From assembly GCF_900111115.1 (NCBI RefSeq), contig NZ_FOGD01000007.1, positions 82,908 through 146,907 on the forward strand: a DNA stretch of 64,000 nucleotides. The letters run 5' to 3'. How positions within the stretch are numbered: the stretch's first letter is position 1; the number at the start of each line of letters is the position of its first letter. The notes below the pieces were generated by a model, which saw nothing but the letters and a program-made list of their open reading frames with translations, had not been told where the DNA came from and made no database searches. This DNA is from Giesbergeria anulus (lineage in GTDB: Bacteria; Pseudomonadota; Gammaproteobacteria; Burkholderiales; Burkholderiaceae_C). Positions 35,469 through 44,322 of the stretch are shown here, piece after piece. The position numbers were made by a program, and so were the translations under genes.

Positions 35469-35825
35469 ATGCAGCCCAATCCCCCGCAAACTGTCCCCCT
35501 CCCTTCAGCCGAAGATATTTTGAAGTCCGGCGAAACATCGCGCTGGCTCAAAAATGCACTCAGCAAGGCGCTGGATCGTGACCCACTGGACGCCCTAACG
35601 GACGCAGAGTTTCTACTCGGAGTGCTGGACAAAACCCCCGAAGCCCTCCCGCTTCCATGTGCAAAAGATGTTCTGGCAGCCCCAGCAGGCTACTCGTACT
35701 GGCTGGTGGACAGGCTCAAGGAAGGCAGCAGGCGCGACCATCTTGATCTGGTCATGGATGTTCAGATACTGATTGGTGTGTTGCAACACCGAATCGAAAA
35801 AGTTTTGCATCCGCAAATTCACTAA
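35469..35825 (+). CDS. hypothetical protein with two repeats, 118 aa
   Basis: From ATG 35469. Two copies of a 45-residue module: SRWLKNALSKALDRDPLDAL/FLLGVLD and SYWLVDRLKEGSRRDHLDLV/ILIGVLQ. A third copy makes up the 70-aa protein on the - strand at 44156-44368. Helical, soluble, function unknown. Confidence 0.55.
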   Translation: MQPNPPQTVPLPSAEDILKSGETSRWLKNALSKALDRDPLDALTDAEFLLGVLDKTPEALPLPCAKDVLAAPAGYSYWLVDRLKEGSRRDHLDLVMDVQILIGVLQHRIEKVLHPQIH

Positions 35826-35903
35826 ATTGGTTTGCGTGAAATATATCAAAAACGCACGACCTTTCAAATTTGAAAATCTGGAAAAATAAGTCATCCTTGG
35901 GGT

Positions 35904-37448
35904 ATGTCGTACCTCCAAGAACTTTCTTTCTCATCGCAGCCGCAAAACACAGCTCGTCGAGGTGTGCGCTCCAAGGTTTTTCAACCTGATTTTTCAACAC
36001 CAGAGCCACAGCAAAATCTTACTGCGCAGCAAATCGCGTTGGCCTATACGCCTATCAGTGGGCTTGTTCGTGCTAATGCCTATGCAGGTGCTGGAAAAAC
36101 AGCCACCCTGACTGTGCTGGCGGCCAACAACCCAAACAAGCGTTGCGTTTATCTGGCCTACAACAAATCGGCCCAGCAAGATGCAGCAGCCCGGTTTGGG
36201 CGCAATACACGCTGCACCACAGTGCATGGCCTAGCGTTTGCATCTTGTGGCCGAAAATACGATCACAAATTGGGCAAAATCCGCGCCATCGACATTATTC
36301 GTCAAATGGGATTGTCGTGGGATTGGGGGTTTGCTAGTGCAATCATCGACACCATCGCCGCTTGGTGTGTGAGCGACTGGGACGATTTCCCAACAATGGC
36401 TTGCACGATCAATGGCCCGATGTACGGCAATCCCCGCGATCTGATCGAAGTTGCTGATGTAGCCAAGCTCGTGTGGGCGCGCATGTGTAACGAAAACGAT
36501 CCCATGCCCATGTCGCACGATGGCTACCTAAAGCTCCACCAACTGAGCAAACCGCGAATCAATTGCGATCTACTCATGCTGGACGAAGCCCAAGACACAA
36601 ACCCAGTAACTTGGGCCATTGTGCGCAGCCAAACTTGCCCGATTGTGATTGTGGGCGACCGCTATCAGTCCATCTACAAGTTCCGGGGGGCCATTAACGC
36701 AATGGATGCCGTCACCCCCGACCAAGAGTTTCCCTTGACGCAGAGCTTTCGGTTTGGCGAGCGTGTTGCCCGGATTGCATCCGAGTTACTTTGCGCCTAT
36801 TACGATGAGACGGTTCCAGTCGAAGGCTTGGGGCCAGATACCTTGATTGCACCGCCGCCACCGGGGGCATCACACGCCGTTCTGGCCCGCACCAACGCCA
36901 TCATTTTCCACCATGCAGCGCAATGCTTGCGCAGCGGTAGCAAGCTGGGGTTTGTTGGTGGCGTCAACGCCTATGGGTTCGAGAAGCTGTTAGACGCGTA
37001 CAACCTGTCTGTTAATCGGCACGATATGGTTCGTGACAGCTTCATCCGCGATTTCGACAAGTTTAGCGACTTTGAGAAATACGCTACTGACAGCGGCGAT
37101 ATGGAAGCCAAGCGACAAGTCGAAATCGTTAAAACTTATGGAGCAAGCCTACAGACCATTATTCCGGAAATTCAACTATCCGCACAAACTGACCTTTCCA
37201 AAGCAGAAGTTGTTTTGGCAACGGCCCACCGTTCCAAAGGCATGACGGTGGATCATGTTGTTTTGGCAGAAGATTTTCCGGCGATTGTTTGCGACGAGGG
37301 AATGCTGTTTGATGAAGAAAATTTAGATAGGCAAGAAGTGAATCTACTCTATGTTGCCCTAACGAGAGCAAGAAAAACAATAAAAATCAATCAGACAACG
37401 CAGGATTTTGTTTTTGCGTGTGGGGCGTCTAGTGTGCTAAAGAAGTAG
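35904..37448 (+). CDS. SF1 (UvrD/Fbh1-like) DNA helicase
   Basis: 514 aa. Motif I NAYAGAGKTATL (58-69), motif Ia/Ib TTVHGLAF, motif II MLDEAQDTNP, motif III GDRYQSIYKFRGA, motif IV QSFRFG, motif V ATAHRSKGMTVDHVVL, motif VI YVALTRARK: a complete 3'-5' helicase set in a short frame, closer to Fbh1-like proteins than to full UvrD. Likely acts in plasmid replication repair or against recombination intermediates. Confidence 0.88.
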   Translation: MSYLQELSFSSQPQNTARRGVRSKVFQPDFSTPEPQQNLTAQQIALAYTPISGLVRANAYAGAGKTATLTVLAANNPNKRCVYLAYNKSAQQDAAARFGRNTRCTTVHGLAFASCGRKYDHKLGKIRAIDIIRQMGLSWDWGFASAIIDTIAAWCVSDWDDFPTMACTINGPMYGNPRDLIEVADVAKLVWARMCNENDPMPMSHDGYLKLHQLSKPRINCDLLMLDEAQDTNPVTWAIVRSQTCPIVIVGDRYQSIYKFRGAINAMDAVTPDQEFPLTQSFRFGERVARIASELLCAYYDETVPVEGLGPDTLIAPPPPGASHAVLARTNAIIFHHAAQCLRSGSKLGFVGGVNAYGFEKLLDAYNLSVNRHDMVRDSFIRDFDKFSDFEKYATDSGDMEAKRQVEIVKTYGASLQTIIPEIQLSAQTDLSKAEVVLATAHRSKGMTVDHVVLAEDFPAIVCDEGMLFDEENLDRQEVNLLYVALTRARKTIKINQTTQDFVFACGASSVLKK

Positions 37449-37458
37449 AGAAGAAAAA

Positions 37459-38163
37459 TTGCAGTCGAATACAGAAGTATCCAAGCTGCTCCAACTTGCA
37501 GACCGCTACTGCATCGCCACCGGGGGCAGTGAGCAGGCCCGTGCCCAGTGGCGCATTGACATCGAGCAGACACCTCCCCATCTCTACCAAGGCTTGCGTG
37601 CCCATTTCCAGAAAGAGATGCCTGCGCCCGCGCCAGCCAAGCTATCAGCACCACCAAAGCAGGTGCCAGCCACTGCTGCGCTTGCTTGGCCTAAAGCTGA
37701 TAAAGCCGATCAGGCTCATTTTTGGGGTTGTACCGAATGTCGCACCGGCAACAAGTGCGCCGAAGGTCAGCGCCTCAACGACTTATACATGGAAGTAGCC
37801 TTGCGCGAAGGCCGCCTCGTTGCCACCCGTTGCGCACCCAAAAAAACGACTGTCCATTGGTCTGTTCATGCAGCTTGGCGACAGGCAGATCGGGACTATG
37901 AAGCCCACCGCGCACAATGCCCAACATGCAAGGCCACCGCCCGTGGTCACAGCGCTCGTTGCGACGAAGGGACGCGCTTGTATGCTATTTATGAGCAAGG
38001 GTCGGAAAAGAAAAGGTTAATGTCGCAAAATTTTTTATCTAAGCAAAATTCAATTTCGGAAAATAATTATAAACATGGAGTTTTTCATGAAAAAGAAAAC
38101 AATCATTGCACTTTTATCACTATGTGCATTAATAACGCAAGTGGCAGCGGAGCAAAAAAGTGA
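37459..38163 (+). CDS. Cys-rich hypothetical protein, 234 aa
   Basis: TTG start with AGAGAAGAA upstream, 10 bases behind the helicase. Two zinc-type repeats: CTECRTGNKCAEGQRLND and CPTCKATARGHSARCDEGTR. The last 30 residues overlap the start of the next gene by 77 bases in another frame, so the C-terminus may be extended by a lost stop. Probably co-transcribed with the helicase. Confidence 0.55.
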   Translation: MQSNTEVSKLLQLADRYCIATGGSEQARAQWRIDIEQTPPHLYQGLRAHFQKEMPAPAPAKLSAPPKQVPATAALAWPKADKADQAHFWGCTECRTGNKCAEGQRLNDLYMEVALREGRLVATRCAPKKTTVHWSVHAAWRQADRDYEAHRAQCPTCKATARGHSARCDEGTRLYAIYEQGSEKKRLMSQNFLSKQNSISENNYKHGVFHEKENNHCTFITMCINNASGSGAKK

Positions 38164-39148
38164 TTATTCTCCTCTAATTAAGCAAGGCTACTCTAATTAT
38201 AGGGAGGCATATAATCCAAATGCCAAGGTTGTTTACGAAAGTGGCGATGCGCTGCTAACGACATCCCATGCCGATCTTTCACTAGAAAGAGTGAAATTTT
38301 TTGTTCCTCCCGGAACTAAGCGTTTCACGGTAAGTTTCTTAACCTACTTGAGTTCGCAAGAGTCTAAAGCCACTGGTCGATTTCGGGATGTACCTACTAA
38401 AACAGCATCTGATGTTCAATCCGCGACGATGATTCGGAATACATCAAACACATTAGAAAGATTGGTGGCTGGAGAAGAATTGCCGTTTTACTCTCCGGGT
38501 GGAAGTGGTAATCTGGGAATTTCAGAACCTTACCAATTTGACACTTTTCAGGTAAATTCAGGAGGGTATATTTATTTGCATATACTTTCCGTTCCGGGGG
38601 GAATGGTGAAGACACTGCAAACCAGAATGGTTGTAGATGAAGTCTGCTATCGTAGTTGGTATGCGAATGCTAAATGGGATGCCCAAGGTAATCCAGACGA
38701 AAATGCCACCCACACCTGTGCAGGCAGCACAGGTGGTGGCAGCAGTGGTGGTGGAAACCAAGTCACCACGGCAGAGATTTCAGGGAAATCGGAAACTGTA
38801 GATGCCAATGGGAATTTGGTTATGAATTTCACGCTCAAGCGCCCTGCAAGCGAAACCAAAAGTACAAATCGAACCAGCTTCTGGATCGCAGCTTATGTGC
38901 CCGCAGGATTTCTACCCGAAGAAGCGTGGTTTTTCTTAACCCAAAGTGGGTGGTCGCAGTTGCTTTCGACAAATCCTTATGCGGTGGCTTATCGGAAATC
39001 GGAAACGCCCGTTGCGGAAAAAGTCTTCACTGTCTCTACGGGCCTGCCTGTAGCCGAGATGCGAAACTTTAATGCCAAATTGCACTTCGGGTACATGGGT
39101 AGCGATGGCGGATTCAAAGATATGGGGATGATTTGGTCTAGCAATTGA
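38087..39148 (+). CDS. predicted secreted protein, 353 aa
   Basis: ATG 38087 has GGAG 8 bases upstream. The first 22 residues (MKKKTIIALLSLCALITQVA, then AE) are a typical signal peptide. Two beta-rich halves are joined by a Gly/Ser linker (residues 213-225). One Cys pair (VCYRSWY, HTCAGS) could form a disulphide in the periplasm. AT-rich 5' half unlike its neighbours. Possibly surface or conjugation related; family not recognised. Confidence 0.6.
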   Translation: MKKKTIIALLSLCALITQVAAEQKSDYSPLIKQGYSNYREAYNPNAKVVYESGDALLTTSHADLSLERVKFFVPPGTKRFTVSFLTYLSSQESKATGRFRDVPTKTASDVQSATMIRNTSNTLERLVAGEELPFYSPGGSGNLGISEPYQFDTFQVNSGGYIYLHILSVPGGMVKTLQTRMVVDEVCYRSWYANAKWDAQGNPDENATHTCAGSTGGGSSGGGNQVTTAEISGKSETVDANGNLVMNFTLKRPASETKSTNRTSFWIAAYVPAGFLPEEAWFFLTQSGWSQLLSTNPYAVAYRKSETPVAEKVFTVSTGLPVAEMRNFNAKLHFGYMGSDGGFKDMGMIWSSN

Positions 39149-39237
39149 TGGTGCGTCTACCGTGAGGCTTTGGATGCACTAGCCGCACTCGCATAGTCCA
39201 CCATGCCCCAACCAAGGCAGGTGCGCTCCTCCAGAAC

Positions 39238-39267
39238 AACCGGCCAAATTTGGCCGGTCTTTTTTTT
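39238..39267 (+). terminator. 22-bp palindrome copy 11 with T-run
   Basis: Matches 21 of 22 positions (first base A) and runs into eight T, 90 bases behind the secreted-protein gene. Confidence 0.8.
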
Positions 39268-39431
39268 GCCGCGATGATCCCAAGGCCACAGCCCCTTGCA
39301 GGCAATGGCCTCCTGGTCACAATGACGTGAGCCTTCAAACTTGCATTGGGCATTTTGGAGCTTAGGATTGGGCTGTAGCTATCGCATTGCATTGCCAGAC
39401 AACACAGGCAGAACCCCAAGGACACCCATCC

Positions 39432-39860
39432 ATGCCAAATTCCAAAGCGCGTATCACCGAAATCCGGCCAGCAGGCCCCGATCATCAAGTTCTGACCGTC
39501 GAAGGCAGCAAAAGCTCCAGCTATCGGCGCGAACCATGCCCTGATTGCCCTTGGTGCAAAGATTCGACTGGCATTTTTCCCGCAGAAGCATTCCGGCATT
39601 CGGCCTGCACGGCCTTTGATCTGAGCCGCAACATTTTTTCCTGCCACCAGTCTGGATCGAAGAAACCAGCCATTTGCGCGGGATTTTTGCTCAACGGTGC
39701 TGCAAACAATTTGAGCGTGCGGCTGAAACTGCATAAAGGAGAGATCGCTGACGATGTGGTCGATGGTGGCCGCGAGTTGCACGAAAGTTATCGGGCAATG
39801 GCGATTGCCAACGGTGTGCCCGAGAATGATCCAGCACTGGCTCGTTGCCGGGATGCGTAA
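39432..39860 (+). CDS. DUF6283-like Cys-rich protein, 142 aa
   Basis: ATG 39432; the frame is open earlier. Contains EPCPDCPWCKDSTGIFPAEA, FSCHQS and CAGFLL in the order of DUF6283 proteins, a small family with conserved Cys and His of unknown role found in actinobacteria, phages and plasmids. The C-terminal helix ends at the start of the next gene. Confidence 0.65.
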   Translation: MPNSKARITEIRPAGPDHQVLTVEGSKSSSYRREPCPDCPWCKDSTGIFPAEAFRHSACTAFDLSRNIFSCHQSGSKKPAICAGFLLNGAANNLSVRLKLHKGEIADDVVDGGRELHESYRAMAIANGVPENDPALARCRDA

Positions 39861-40244
39861 ATGCTAGACCACCAGAAATTGGCCGATTGGCTGACCCCGC
39901 TCGATCAGCTTGCTTTGGAATGCGACGGGTTGACGCGAGTAGTGTCTGCCTTGCTCACACGCGAAGGAATCGGGCATCAGGCGCACCAAGGGATGTTGCA
40001 GACCTCGCAAGGCCGTATTCTGCATTGCTGGGTTGAGCTGCCTGACGGGGCCATCTGCGACCTTCGTGCGAGGATGTGGCTTGGCGATGATGCGCCGCAC
40101 GGCATCTTTCATCCAGACGAGAGCACTCACTACGAGAGTTGGGGGCAGCTAAAAAAAATTGAAATCAAAAACTCAAGAATTTTTCAATTTATTTTCGGTA
40201 TCGACCTGAAATCTTATCCATTACTTGTTTGTTCAAAAAGGTAA
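39861..40244 (+). CDS. hypothetical protein, 127 aa (cysteine-peptidase-like fold possible)
   Basis: Starts one base behind the preceding TAA. Motifs HQGMLQ, ILHCWVELPDGAICDLRARMW resemble the His-Asp strand of transglutaminase-like proteins (compare HLLVEVDGKFYDSMG in the gene at 48561), but a catalytic Cys is not certain. Tail becomes AT-rich. Confidence 0.5.
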   Translation: MLDHQKLADWLTPLDQLALECDGLTRVVSALLTREGIGHQAHQGMLQTSQGRILHCWVELPDGAICDLRARMWLGDDAPHGIFHPDESTHYESWGQLKKIEIKNSRIFQFIFGIDLKSYPLLVCSKR

Positions 40245-40248
40245 AATT

Positions 40249-40488
40249 ATGAAAATCAAAGAAGCACTAATAAAAAATCTCGCAAAATCGGTGTCTATTG
40301 TCGGATTTTTTGCATTTTCCTTTCTTTTTACCCCTTTTCTTTCTCAAAATAAACAATTGCTGTGACAGATTGGATTCTGGACTTTTGCGGCAACCGGATT
40401 TGCAACATCGATAATGAATTCTTCTTCAAATTGCATATCTTTTTTAAGTTATTCTGACTTTCCTAATAATTACTCACGAATTCCATAA
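40249..40488 (+). pseudogene. decayed paralogue of the membrane protein at 40902
   Basis: Reads MKIKEALIKNLAKSVSIVG, a hydrophobic segment, then TGA at 40363-40365. Past the stop the frame reads QIGFWTFAATGFATSI, matching KKIGFWSSVAIGVGTSI in the intact gene 650 bases downstream. An in-frame stop plus later decay mark it as broken. Confidence 0.55.
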
Positions 40489-40592
40489 GATGAAAGAAAT
40501 CAAGCGAAATCTCGTTGCTGGAGTGGAGATCGAAAAATAATACTTTTGTGGTAATATATTAGAGAGTGTTAAATGAGAAAACTGGAGGTTTT

Positions 40593-40868
40593 ATGAGTGC
40601 AAAAAAAGCAGCAATGGCGTTGCTGAATAATGATGTAGAATTGGCCGCTTTTGCCAAAAGTCTTGAGGCTCCTTCATGGGAAAACAGCAAAGAAGTTATC
40701 GAATATCTACAAGAGAACGTCATGAATACTTGGACGCTTACCCTAGTTGCTGACGCCACAGGATTTACTGAAGAACAAATCATTGCTGCACTATTGCATA
40801 CTGATCAACTCAAGGTCGGCTCCACTTGCATATGCAAAGGAATCGCTAAAGAAATGTTTAATGCCTAA
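40593..40868 (+). CDS. hypothetical protein, 91 aa
   Basis: GGAGG lies 5 bases before ATG. Helical; residues 45-75 (TLTLVADATGFTEEQIIAALLH) look like a small helix-turn-helix. Unknown function. Confidence 0.6.
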   Translation: MSAKKAAMALLNNDVELAAFAKSLEAPSWENSKEVIEYLQENVMNTWTLTLVADATGFTEEQIIAALLHTDQLKVGSTCICKGIAKEMFNA

Positions 40869-40901
40869 AAATTAAAAATTAAAAAGTAATCAAGGAAGAT
40901 C

Positions 40902-41354
40902 ATGTTAAACAAGCAAAATCCATTTCAAATTCTGGCAAAAGCAGTGATAATCGTAGGGGTAGTTGCACTTGTTTTTCTTTTACCTCCATTTTTTATCGAG
41001 AACAGCGATTGGTTGAAAAAAATTGGATTCTGGAGTTCTGTGGCAATTGGTGTTGGTACATCCATCCTTTTTCCTTGGGTTTGGCTCACAAGAAAGCAAA
41101 TCACACTTGCGGAAGCCGAAAAAAGCAAAAAACTCGCAAGACTGCGTAAATCCATGTATTTCACAGCCGTCCTTGTTTTTGTTCTTCACTGCAATATCTT
41201 GACATCCATTTGTTCCAACTTTGGGCAGCTTGGCTCTCTTGGTCGCTACGAAAATTTTGCGGCCTATGGAATGATTGTGTCCGCCGCTATGCAATTTGCT
41301 TCTTTGGCTATGGATGCTCTTAAATCTTGGTTCTTTAATGGTGATGAGATTTGA
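40902..41354 (+). CDS. integral membrane protein, 150 aa
   Basis: Four hydrophobic segments (about 12-31, 43-62, 83-103, 120-138) with a charged cytoplasmic-type loop (EAEKSKKLARLRK). AT-rich. Intact sister of the pseudogene at 40249. Function unknown. Confidence 0.6.
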   Translation: MLNKQNPFQILAKAVIIVGVVALVFLLPPFFIENSDWLKKIGFWSSVAIGVGTSILFPWVWLTRKQITLAEAEKSKKLARLRKSMYFTAVLVFVLHCNILTSICSNFGQLGSLGRYENFAAYGMIVSAAMQFASLAMDALKSWFFNGDEI

Positions 41355-41401
41355 CTTTGCAGATGATTTGCTAAAATAAAGCAACCTCCCGAAGGAAAAT
41401 T

Positions 41402-41629
41402 ATGCCCCGATTCCGCAAACCACCGAAGTACGATATTGCCAATTCGATCCAAGTCTGGGTCGAAGATCGGAAACTGTACGCTTTTCCCGATAGCCAATTG
41501 GTCGTCCAAGAAGTTTGCGGACGTGCGGGAAAAACAGTTTGTCGGCCTGTAACCATCAAGCAAATTGAGGCGCAGGCACTTTCTCGTGCAGCAGAAAAAG
41601 TAGGGGTAGAACAAAATTCTCATCCCTGA
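41402..41629 (+). CDS. hypothetical protein, 75 aa
   Basis: GAAGGAAA precedes ATG. Basic N-terminus (MPRFRKPPKYD), small beta-rich core, then a helix. No domain recognised; the next gene starts within 2 bases of its stop. Confidence 0.55.
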   Translation: MPRFRKPPKYDIANSIQVWVEDRKLYAFPDSQLVVQEVCGRAGKTVCRPVTIKQIEAQALSRAAEKVGVEQNSHP

Positions 41630-41630
41630 A

Positions 41631-41894
41631 ATGTTATTCATCAGCGAAGCAATCCAAGTCGATGCAGCCCAAGCTACAGTCTGGGTACACGCGCCAGACG
41701 GCAGCACCGTAGGCCGGTTTTCCAAGCGCTTTGGCATGGACGTTCACACCACCGTGACGGCCCAAATGGCGGGTGCGTCCCAGTGCCTCAATTGCACTCA
41801 CGAGCCAGCGGGTGCGCGGGAATGGCACCTGTTCTGCGATCTCATCTGGCAGCACTACCAGATCGATGTGCCAAGAAGCTTACTTCAGTTCTGA
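41631..41894 (+). CDS. hypothetical protein, 87 aa
   Basis: Closely coupled to the previous gene. Contains VWVHAPDGSTVGRFSKRFGMDVH and CLNCTH; looks like short phage/plasmid proteins in which VNGPDGSCIGRFS-type strands are followed by a Cys pair. Role unknown. Confidence 0.55.
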   Translation: MLFISEAIQVDAAQATVWVHAPDGSTVGRFSKRFGMDVHTTVTAQMAGASQCLNCTHEPAGAREWHLFCDLIWQHYQIDVPRSLLQF

Positions 41895-41972
41895 GCCAGC
41901 GGAAACGGCTTAGATAAAGTTGCGGATAAAAAAACGATTGATCCGCACACTAAACCTCCAACTTTTACCAAA

Positions 41973-42302
41973 ATGATCGAAGACTACCTCAATACCAACA
42001 ATGCAAAATCACTGATTTTTCCAGAAATAGGTTTTCTAGGAACAATTGCATTGGGAAGCATCCGTATTGGTATAGATGCAACTCTATTCATAATATACGG
42101 CTCCATGAAAGTTGCAGTCGTATTTTTTGTTACAGCCCTATTCGTGGAGAAGATACTGAAATTCGCAGAAATCAGAGGTAACAAAAAAACTAACTATTGG
42201 CTGGAAAAAGCAGTGGATACTAAGGATAAGGTCGGGTGCATTGTCTTGTGGCTTTTGGCCCATTGTTTGATTATTGCGATGTTGCGCACAGTGAGCCAGT
42301 AA
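41973..42302 (+). CDS. small integral membrane protein, 109 aa
   Basis: Three hydrophobic segments (20-36, 43-62, 86-104) separated by a Lys-rich loop. The start has no strong ribosome site. Function unknown. Confidence 0.5.
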   Translation: MIEDYLNTNNAKSLIFPEIGFLGTIALGSIRIGIDATLFIIYGSMKVAVVFFVTALFVEKILKFAEIRGNKKTNYWLEKAVDTKDKVGCIVLWLLAHCLIIAMLRTVSQ

Positions 42303-42304
42303 AG

Positions 42305-42542
42305 ATGTTGCCGCAAGAATTACCCGACAAGCCAAAAGTTATGAACTGGAAAACTTGGACAGAGGAACTGTGCTGCACTTCGCAACAGGCCGTGGCTGAT
42401 TTACTGCGGGGAGCGGCCCGCATTCACCTCTACGAGCGACTACCGCCGCACGGAATTCCTGTTGGCCGTGCAGCCTCTTGATGGCCGCCTAGTGGCCCGC
42501 CGCATCTTGTTGAGTGAACAATTGAAGTACCCCGCGATTTGA
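42305..42542 (+). pseudogene. frameshifted paralogue of the 207-716 gene
   Basis: MNWKTWTEELCCTSQQAVADLL and RLPPH match the first 60 residues of the 169-aa protein at 207-716. After the His codon an extra G near 42451 shifts the frame; the other frame continues EFLLAVQPLDGRLVARRILL to a stop at 42540-42542. The rest of the gene is gone. Confidence 0.7.
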
Positions 42543-42566
42543 TCCAATTTGACGGAGTTTTGGAAA

Positions 42567-43046
42567 ATGGATAAAGCGATACCCTCATCGACAACGGCAT
42601 CTCAACTGGTAGACGCCTTGCGAATAGTTGCATCAGCGGCATTCACTGTTTTGAAGTGGGTCGCATGGCTAGTTTCTATTGCCGCTTTCGCATTTCTAGT
42701 GTTTCATATCGCCCGCAGTCTTGGGGACTACCTTGTGGCGCTAGATAAAATTACCGTGATAGCAATAATTCCAGGCTTCTGCTTTTTCTCATGGACGATG
42801 ACGTTATCCTGCATAAAGATGCCTCCAGAAAATAAGTTCTTGTTTTTTCTGAAGTTTTTCTCGATTGCATTTCCATCGCTCATATTTTTAGCTGGACTAT
42901 TTATTACTCTCCCCGTACCCAATGGCAAAGATTACATCGTTCTTCTGCCATTGATCAGTGTGATGAATTTATCGATTCAGTTGGTTGTATTGTATTTATT
43001 GAGGGTGTACGGTAACAAATACTTTGAAAGTTCGACAAAGGATTGA
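42567..43046 (+). CDS. integral membrane protein, 159 aa
   Basis: ATG 42567 with GGAG 9 bases upstream. Four hydrophobic segments (about 25-47, 60-80, 92-110, 120-145). AT-rich relative to the backbone. No family recognised. Confidence 0.6.
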   Translation: MDKAIPSSTTASQLVDALRIVASAAFTVLKWVAWLVSIAAFAFLVFHIARSLGDYLVALDKITVIAIIPGFCFFSWTMTLSCIKMPPENKFLFFLKFFSIAFPSLIFLAGLFITLPVPNGKDYIVLLPLISVMNLSIQLVVLYLLRVYGNKYFESSTKD

Positions 43047-43093
43047 AGCTATAATAAAATTTATACAGATCAAGTCCTCAATAATCTTGAGGG

Positions 43094-43259
43094 CTATCAC
43101 ATCAGCGGCGGCGTTGCAAGGAAACGCGAAGGTAAGAGTGGAACGAGTGGGAAAGCAAAAATAACCGGCGTGGCAACCGGAAGCCGCAACTTCCTGCCGA
43201 CAGAAGCCCTTTGGCTTTTGAGCCTAGCTGGTATCAAGCCCAGTCCGCTGATGTGATAG
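43094..43259. ncRNA. candidate 166-nt structured RNA with 15-bp closing helix
   Basis: CTATCACATCAGCGG (43094-43108) is perfectly complementary to CCGCTGATGTGATAG (43245-43259). Inside are further hairpins: GCGTT/AACGC, ACCGG/CCGGA around 43165-43180, AAGCC-CTTT-GGCTT near 43203-43217. No reading frame is supported in 43047-43325. Strand is not decided by the sequence; family unknown to me. Confidence 0.55.
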
Positions 43260-43325
43260 TGAAGCGCAGGCTGATGCGCTATGAGAAAGAGCAGTTAATC
43301 ACCCCACCATGAGAGCTAAAAACAG

Positions 43326-43634
43326 ATGAACATGAATTATTCAGCAGTGATCGAACCCAATGTCGAAAGCGTGCCCCAGCATCCAGATGACGCTGCGGTT
43401 GATCGCTTCGCGGCGGCAATGAAAGAAAAACTCGCTCAAGCCCGCGCGAAGGGTCGTGGAGGTTGGGATAATCCAGCCCAGTGCAGCGTCGAAACGCTGG
43501 CGCGAATGCTTGTTGAGCATGTGGCCAAGGGTGATCCGCGAGATATAGCGAATTTTGCAATGATGCTTTATGAGCGCGGCGCAGACCCGCAGGTACTCGC
43601 ACAAGCCAGTATGAACTTTTCAAGTTCATACTAA
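43326..43634 (+). CDS. phage/plasmid hypothetical protein, 102 aa
   Basis: Residues 30-95 (MKEKLAQARAKGRGGWDNP, LARMLVEHVAKGDPRDIANF, MMLYERGA) match a small family common in phages, in which a WD/WN-type motif precedes a helical VAKGDP.DVANFAMML segment. Function unknown. First gene behind the candidate RNA. Confidence 0.65.
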   Translation: MNMNYSAVIEPNVESVPQHPDDAAVDRFAAAMKEKLAQARAKGRGGWDNPAQCSVETLARMLVEHVAKGDPRDIANFAMMLYERGADPQVLAQASMNFSSSY

Positions 43635-43642
43635 ACCTGATC

Positions 43643-43855
43643 ATGCACCGCACAAGATTGCAATCCACCGCACCCACCGCCCACGCCAGCAATCAGGCCA
43701 CTATGCTGCTGCGCCTGAACAAGGAATTTGGCGTGGATACGGCCTCAGCCCAAGCCCTGACTGGGGCCGCATTGGACGATTGGATCGAGGCAGCTACCGA
43801 AGCCTTATTCGAGCGCGAGCATGCCGAGTTCAAGGCACAGTTGGCAGCACGCTAG
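43643..43855 (+). CDS. hypothetical protein, 70 aa
   Basis: Starts 8 bases behind the previous stop. Helical with acidic C-terminus (DDWIEAATEALFEREHAEF). No domain recognised. Confidence 0.5.
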   Translation: MHRTRLQSTAPTAHASNQATMLLRLNKEFGVDTASAQALTGAALDDWIEAATEALFEREHAEFKAQLAAR

Positions 43856-43860
43856 ACACA

Positions 43861-44322
43861 ATGCAAGACCTCCCCAGCAAGCCCAAATTCGGTGATCCAT
43901 GCAACGGCTGTGGCTATTGCTGCACACAGGAGCCATGCCAGTTGGCCCAAGAATTTTTGCACTGCACCGCAGGCCCATGCGTTGCCCTAGAAACCCGCGA
44001 TGGCCGCACTGTCTGCGGCTTGGTACGCAACCCGCTGGGCTATCTGTACCACGCTGTACATCCACAAGCCAACGTCCCACTGGACGAGCTGCCCCTCGCA
44101 GAGGCCGCCACTATCGACCTTTCGCGGCAGATAGCCACCACGCTGGCCAACAGGCTCAAAGGCCCGCCTTGGCAGCCGCTATCACTTCCAGCGCCTTCGC
44201 TTCAGCCGCTTTCGTTTTTAGCCGATGATCCAGTACGGCTGATAGCACCCCAGCATCCGCCGCCGCTTCCACCGGATCGCGCTCCAATGCCGACAGCAGT
44301 GCATCCCGCAGCCAGACGCTGA
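43861..44322 (+). CDS. YkgJ-like Cys-cluster protein, 153 aa
   Basis: ATG 43861, 5 bases behind the previous stop. N-terminal FGDPCNGCGYCCTQEPCQLA is the CxxCxxCC cluster of YkgJ-type zinc or iron-binding proteins; a further CVALETRDGRTVCGL follows. The Pro-rich C-terminal 55 residues lie antisense to the 70-aa gene on the other strand, so the ends of the two genes constrain each other. Confidence 0.6.
   Translation: MQDLPSKPKFGDPCNGCGYCCTQEPCQLAQEFLHCTAGPCVALETRDGRTVCGLVRNPLGYLYHAVHPQANVPLDELPLAEAATIDLSRQIATTLANRLKGPPWQPLSLPAPSLQPLSFLADDPVRLIAPQHPPPLPPDRAPMPTAVHPAARR

Noticed and set aside
39138..39782. 214-codon - strand frame
   Set aside because: Antisense to the DUF6283-like gene and reads through a palindrome copy.
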